Assembly (NCBI RefSeq): GCF_008923365.1
Contig: NZ_WBMR01000016.1
Span: 1 to 64,000, forward strand
Source of the DNA: Actinomadura montaniterrae
GTDB lineage: Bacteria; Actinomycetota; Actinomycetes; Streptosporangiales; Streptosporangiaceae
Length of the DNA: 64,000 nt
Reading direction: 5' to 3'
In this document: one piece after another, positions 61,273-64,000 of the stretch
Layout: each line of letters opens with the position of its first letter
Position numbering within the stretch: position 1 is the stretch's first letter
The notes under the pieces: model-generated
Seen by the model: the letters and a program-made list of their open reading frames with translations, nothing else
Database searches by the model: none
What the model was told of the DNA's origin: nothing
Program-made: the position numbers and the translations under genes

Positions 61273-62310
61273 TCAGCCGGTCGCGGCCGGCCGGCCGAAG
61301 ACGTCGTCGCGGGCGAGGTCGAGCGCGGTGAGGACGGCGCCGCGCAGCACCGCGCCGGACTCGTGCACCGCGGGCCGCACCAGCGTGGCGGCCGGGGTGC
61401 GGGCGGCGAGCCGCTCGGCGACCAGGCCCGCGAGGCGGTCGCCGCCGCCGCGCCCCAGCACGCCGCCCAGCAGGACCAGGCCGGGGTCCAGGACGGCGAC
61501 GAGCGCGAACACGCCCTCGACGACGCGGTCCGCGAGCGCCTCGGCGTCCAGGTGCCCGGCGGACGCGACGTCCATCAGCTCGCAGAAGTCGCGGTCGCCG
61601 GACCGGAGCAGCCCGACCTCCCCGGCGCCGCCGGACGCGCCGCGCCGCAGCCGGCCGTCCAGCACGATCGCGGCGCCGACGCCGTCGTCCAGCCACAGCA
61701 GCGCGAAGTCGTCGTGGCCCACCGCGGCGCCGTCGCGGTGCTCGGCGACGGCGGCGAGGTTGACCTCGTTCTCCACGACGACGCGCGCGGCCGTCCGCTC
61801 CTGCAGCGCCGGGCCGAGGTCGGGGCGCCAGCCCGGCATGGCGCCGTCGGTCACCAGGCCGGTCCCGGGATGGATAAGGCCGGGGGTGCCGACGACCAGG
61901 GCGTGCAGGTCGATGCCGCCCGCGGCCTCGGCGACCGCCGCGATGATCACGGCGGGCAGGTCGGGGGCGTCCGGCAGCGGCCGCGAGACGGAGCCGGCGG
62001 GCTCCCCGGCGAGGTCGGCGACGGTGACGTGCACGGCGTCGCGCCGCAGGTCGACCCCGGCGACATGGGCGCGGCCGGCGACCAGGCCGTAGAGCCGGGC
62101 GTTCGGCCCGCGCCGGTCGGCGCCGGCCTCCCCGGTCACCTCGATCAGCCCGTCCGCGCGGAGCCGCTCGACCAGGTCGGACACCGTCGGCCGGGACAGC
62201 CCGGTGAGCGCGCGCAGCTGCGGGGCGGTCAGCGGGCCGCGTTCCAGCAGCAGGTCGAGGGCGAGCCGGTCGTTGATCGCGCGGGCCATCGTCGGGTCGG
62301 CGGTCTTCAC
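61273..62310 (-). CDS. ROK-family transcriptional regulator
   Basis: A 345-residue protein with an N-terminal winged helix-turn-helix (GPLTAPQLRALTGLSRPTVSDLVERLRADGLIEV) and a ROK/kinase-like domain (AHVAGVDLRRDAVHVTVADL, GTPGLIHPGTG, VVENEVNLAAVAEH). The zinc-site region is degenerate (the usual CxCGxxGC is not present; DFCELMD is in its place). GTG at 62310 is selected because a TACTAT box ends exactly six bases upstream; the longer frame starts at 62352 inside the operator region. It is divergent from the MFS transporter it probably controls. Confidence 0.88.
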   Translation of the reverse strand: MKTADPTMARAINDRLALDLLLERGPLTAPQLRALTGLSRPTVSDLVERLRADGLIEVTGEAGADRRGPNARLYGLVAGRAHVAGVDLRRDAVHVTVADLAGEPAGSVSRPLPDAPDLPAVIIAAVAEAAGGIDLHALVVGTPGLIHPGTGLVTDGAMPGWRPDLGPALQERTAARVVVENEVNLAAVAEHRDGAAVGHDDFALLWLDDGVGAAIVLDGRLRRGASGGAGEVGLLRSGDRDFCELMDVASAGHLDAEALADRVVEGVFALVAVLDPGLVLLGGVLGRGGGDRLAGLVAERLAARTPAATLVRPAVHESGAVLRGAVLTALDLARDDVFGRPAATG

Positions 62311-62316
62311 GCGCCC

Positions 62317-62322
62317 ATAGTA
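62317..62322 (-). promoter_or_regulatory. Leaderless -10 box TACTAT of the ROK gene
   Basis: TACTAT (62322-62317, minus strand) fits TAnnnT closely and is followed by six bases and GTG (62310). One operator copy lies immediately upstream. Confidence 0.5.
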
Positions 62323-62324
62323 GT

Positions 62325-62369
62325 CAGGGAGGCTGCCTATTGGGCTTTTCATCAGGAAGGCTGCCTGTT
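62325..62369. promoter_or_regulatory. Two ROK-operator-like repeats between divergent genes
   Basis: CAGGGAGGCTGCCTATT (62325-62341) and CAGGAAGGCTGCCTGTT (62353-62369) agree at 15 of 17 positions and both contain the palindromic core AGGCTGCCT. They are 28 bp apart and each abuts one of the two divergent -10 boxes. Confidence 0.7.
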
Positions 62370-62374
62370 AGTTT
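62369..62374 (+). promoter_or_regulatory. Candidate leaderless -10 box TAGTTT of the MFS gene
   Basis: TAGTTT ends seven bases before the ATG at 62382 and touches the second operator copy. Confidence 0.4.
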
Positions 62375-62381
62375 TTTCGGC

Positions 62382-63557
62382 ATGAGCCGTCCCCATCGCG
62401 CGATCGCCGCCGTCTTCGCCGTGCACGGCGCCGTCGCGGGCACCCTCGCGACCCGCATCCCCTGGATCCAGGACCACCTCGGCCTCGGCGCCGCCGTCCT
62501 CGGGCTCGCCCTGCTCTGCCCGTCCATCGGCGCGTTCGCCACGATGCCCACCGCGAGCCGCATCGCCCACCGCATCGGCGAGCGCACCGCCACCCGCCTG
62601 CTGATCGCCTACTGGGCGGCGGTCCTCGCGCTGCCCGCGCTGTCGCCCGCGCCCGGCTGGCTCTTCGCCGCGATGCTGCTGTACGGCATGGGCGCCGGGA
62701 TGTCGGACGTGGTGATGAACGGGCACGCCGTGTCGGTCGAACGGCACCTGAAGCGGCCGATCATGTCGGGGCTGCACGGGCTGTGGGCCGTCGGGAGCCT
62801 CGCCGCCGGCGGCGCCGGCATCCTCGCCGCGCATGCCGGCGTGGACGCCCGGCTGCACCTCGGGGCGGTCGCGCTCGTCCTGCTCGCGGCGGGCGCCGTC
62901 GCGGGCCGCGGCCTCCTCCCCGACCAGGCCGACGCGGACGCCCCGCCGCCGCGCCGGTTCGCGCTGCCGAACCGGGCCATCGCGGCGATCGGCGTCGTCG
63001 GGTTCTGCGCGACGTTCGCCGAGGGCGCGAGCGCCGACTGGTCGGCCGTCTACCTCACCAAGGTCGCCGGCGCGGGCCCCGGGCTCGCCGCCGCCAGCTA
63101 CACCGTCTTCATGTCGTGCATGGCGGCGACCCGGCTCGCCGGGGACCGGCTCGTCCGCCGGTTCGGCCCCGCGGCGGTCGTCCGCTGCGGCGGGGCCGTC
63201 GCCGTGCTCGGCGGCGTCCTCGTCGTGGCGGCGCGCGGCGCCCTGCCCGGCATCATCGGGTTCGCGCTGATCGGCGCCGGCGTCGCGACCGTCGTGCCGC
63301 TGGTGTTCGCGGCGGCCGGGAACGCCGGGAACACGCCCGGCGAGGGCGTCGCGGGCGTCGCGACGATCACCTACCTGTCCGGGCTGACCGCGCCGGCGGT
63401 GACCGGCTGGGCGGCGGGCGCGCTGTCGTACCCGGCCGCGTTCGCGCTGATCACCTGCATCTGCGCGCCGACGGTCCTGCTCGCCGGCTCGCTGCGGCCG
63501 CGTCCCGCCCGGGCGCCGGAGGCCGCCGCGCCGGCCGTCCCGGAGCTACGCGCGTGA
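62382..63557 (+). CDS. MFS transporter (YbjJ-like)
   Basis: A 391-residue transporter with 12 predicted hydrophobic segments. It begins RAIAAVFAVHGAVAGTLATRIPWIQDHLGLG, has LLYGMGAGMSDVVMNGHAVSVERHLKRPIMSGLHGLWAVGSLAAGG and a second half starting FALPNRAIAAIGVVGFCATFAEGASADWSAVYL. This pattern matches the YbjJ/fucose-permease-like MFS group. Substrate unknown; the divergent ROK regulator suggests a sugar or amino sugar. The last 12 bases overlap the convergent MmyB-type gene. Confidence 0.85.
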   Translation: MSRPHRAIAAVFAVHGAVAGTLATRIPWIQDHLGLGAAVLGLALLCPSIGAFATMPTASRIAHRIGERTATRLLIAYWAAVLALPALSPAPGWLFAAMLLYGMGAGMSDVVMNGHAVSVERHLKRPIMSGLHGLWAVGSLAAGGAGILAAHAGVDARLHLGAVALVLLAAGAVAGRGLLPDQADADAPPPRRFALPNRAIAAIGVVGFCATFAEGASADWSAVYLTKVAGAGPGLAAASYTVFMSCMAATRLAGDRLVRRFGPAAVVRCGGAVAVLGGVLVVAARGALPGIIGFALIGAGVATVVPLVFAAAGNAGNTPGEGVAGVATITYLSGLTAPAVTGWAAGALSYPAAFALITCICAPTVLLAGSLRPRPARAPEAAAPAVPELRA

Positions 63558-64000
63558 CAGGCGCGCGAGGGCCTCGGCGGCCGGCGAGCCGGGCGGCGCG
63601 TAGTGCACGAGGACGCTCAGGTCCGGATCGTTCTCCACGTTGATCTTCATGTAGCGGAGCGTGACCTCGCCGAGGGCCGGATGCCGGAGCCGCCGCTCGG
63701 ACGGGGTGAACGGCACGATGTCATGGGACTCCCAGAACGCCCGGAACCGGGGGCTGGTCGCGGTCAGCCGCGCCACGAGCCGCTGGAAGCGGGGGTTGCC
63801 GGCCTGCCGCCCGGCCTCGTTGCGCAGCAGCGCCGTCAGCCAGCGGGCCTCGGCGTCCCAGTCGGCGAACCGGTCCCGCATCCAGGCGTTGTGGAACATC
63901 ATCCAGACGATGTTGAGGTCCTCGCCGGAGGGCCGGTCGGGCATGTCGCGGAGCAGCGCGTCCACCGGTGCGTTCCACGCGACGAGGTCCAGGCAGCGGG
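63546..64000 (-). CDS. MmyB-type helix-turn-helix regulator, 5' part outside window
   Basis: The visible about 150 codons are the C-terminal ligand-binding domain of XRE-family MmyB-like regulators. They run from LDLVAWNAPVDALLRDMPD, through NIVWMMFHNAWMRDRFADWDAEARWLTALLRNEAG, SPRFRAFWESHDI and PSERRLRHPALGEVTLRYMKINVENDPDLSVLVHYAPPGSPAAEAL, to the stop. The DNA-binding domain should lie beyond 64000. This family binds fatty acids in MmyB-like relatives (recalled); target unknown. It is convergent with the MFS gene. Confidence 0.8.
   Translation of the reverse strand, partial: RCLDLVAWNAPVDALLRDMPDRPSGEDLNIVWMMFHNAWMRDRFADWDAEARWLTALLRNEAGRQAGNPRFQRLVARLTATSPRFRAFWESHDIVPFTPSERRLRHPALGEVTLRYMKINVENDPDLSVLVHYAPPGSPAAEALARLSRA

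Overview
The window is a high-GC, gene-dense actinobacterial chromosome segment. Codon third positions are almost all G or C, GTG starts are common, and the gene content is actinobacterial: PimA, PatA and PgsA for phosphatidylinositol mannosides, a long bifunctional Rel, SecD with a Ser/Pro-rich insert, DUF3048, DUF948, an Eis-like acetyltransferase and a TIGR03086-type protein. Gene order from aroE to thrS matches, as I recall it, M. tuberculosis Rv2552c-Rv2614c, with lineage-specific blocks inserted. An Actinomadura/Streptosporangiales relative is my best guess; this is inference. I see no insertion sequence, prophage, CRISPR array, rRNA or convincing tRNA.

Layout. 0.1-5 kb: infC (apparent ATC start behind an attenuator-like hairpin), a NUDIX hydrolase, a PfkB-like kinase, a HIT protein and a prenyltransferase/squalene-cyclase-like membrane protein. 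5-13.4 kb: aroE, mltG, ruvX, alaS, two small membrane proteins, rarA and a PAP2 protein, all on the minus strand. 13.5-16 kb: a His/Met-rich probable metal-handling trio (DUF6153-like, DUF3105, DUF305) and a DinB-like protein. 16.3-32 kb: DUF349, cyclophilin, MBL hydrolase, hisS-aspS, then rel, apt, secF-secD-yajC and ruvB-ruvA-ruvC. 32-41.5 kb: Eis-like acetyltransferase, yebC, pdxT, an unknown gene, pdxS, a DUF3048 lipoprotein, a LemA-like protein and pimA-patA-pgsA. 41.8-50.7 kb is mosaic: EF-G2, polysaccharide deacetylase, HTTM and DCC proteins, HIT Ap4A phosphorylase-like protein, Asp23, a TetR regulator and a secreted propeller protein. 50.7-55.4 kb: thrS with a leader peptide, a sugar porter, and a cysteine dioxygenase-like gene with its own leader peptide. 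55.5-64 kb is accessory: a two-component system, oxidoreductases, an acyl-CoA dehydrogenase/TetR pair, a divergent ROK/MFS pair and the 3' part of an MmyB-type regulator.

The main theme is regulation by leaders and by leaderless starts. Upstream of thrS there is a 23-residue reading frame with three consecutive Thr codons. It has a TAnnnT box exactly six bases before its ATG and a perfect 15-bp hairpin just after its stop, which looks like a ribosome-mediated attenuator for threonyl-tRNA synthetase. Upstream of the cysteine dioxygenase-like gene lies a 28-codon frame of the HVDLRR...CRR type behind a TTGACT-N17-GATCAT promoter. Several other genes have a -10-like box six to eight bases before their start codon, and three regulator genes sit next to matching inverted-repeat operators.

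All function calls rest on sequence reading and recalled family knowledge. No database search was run.
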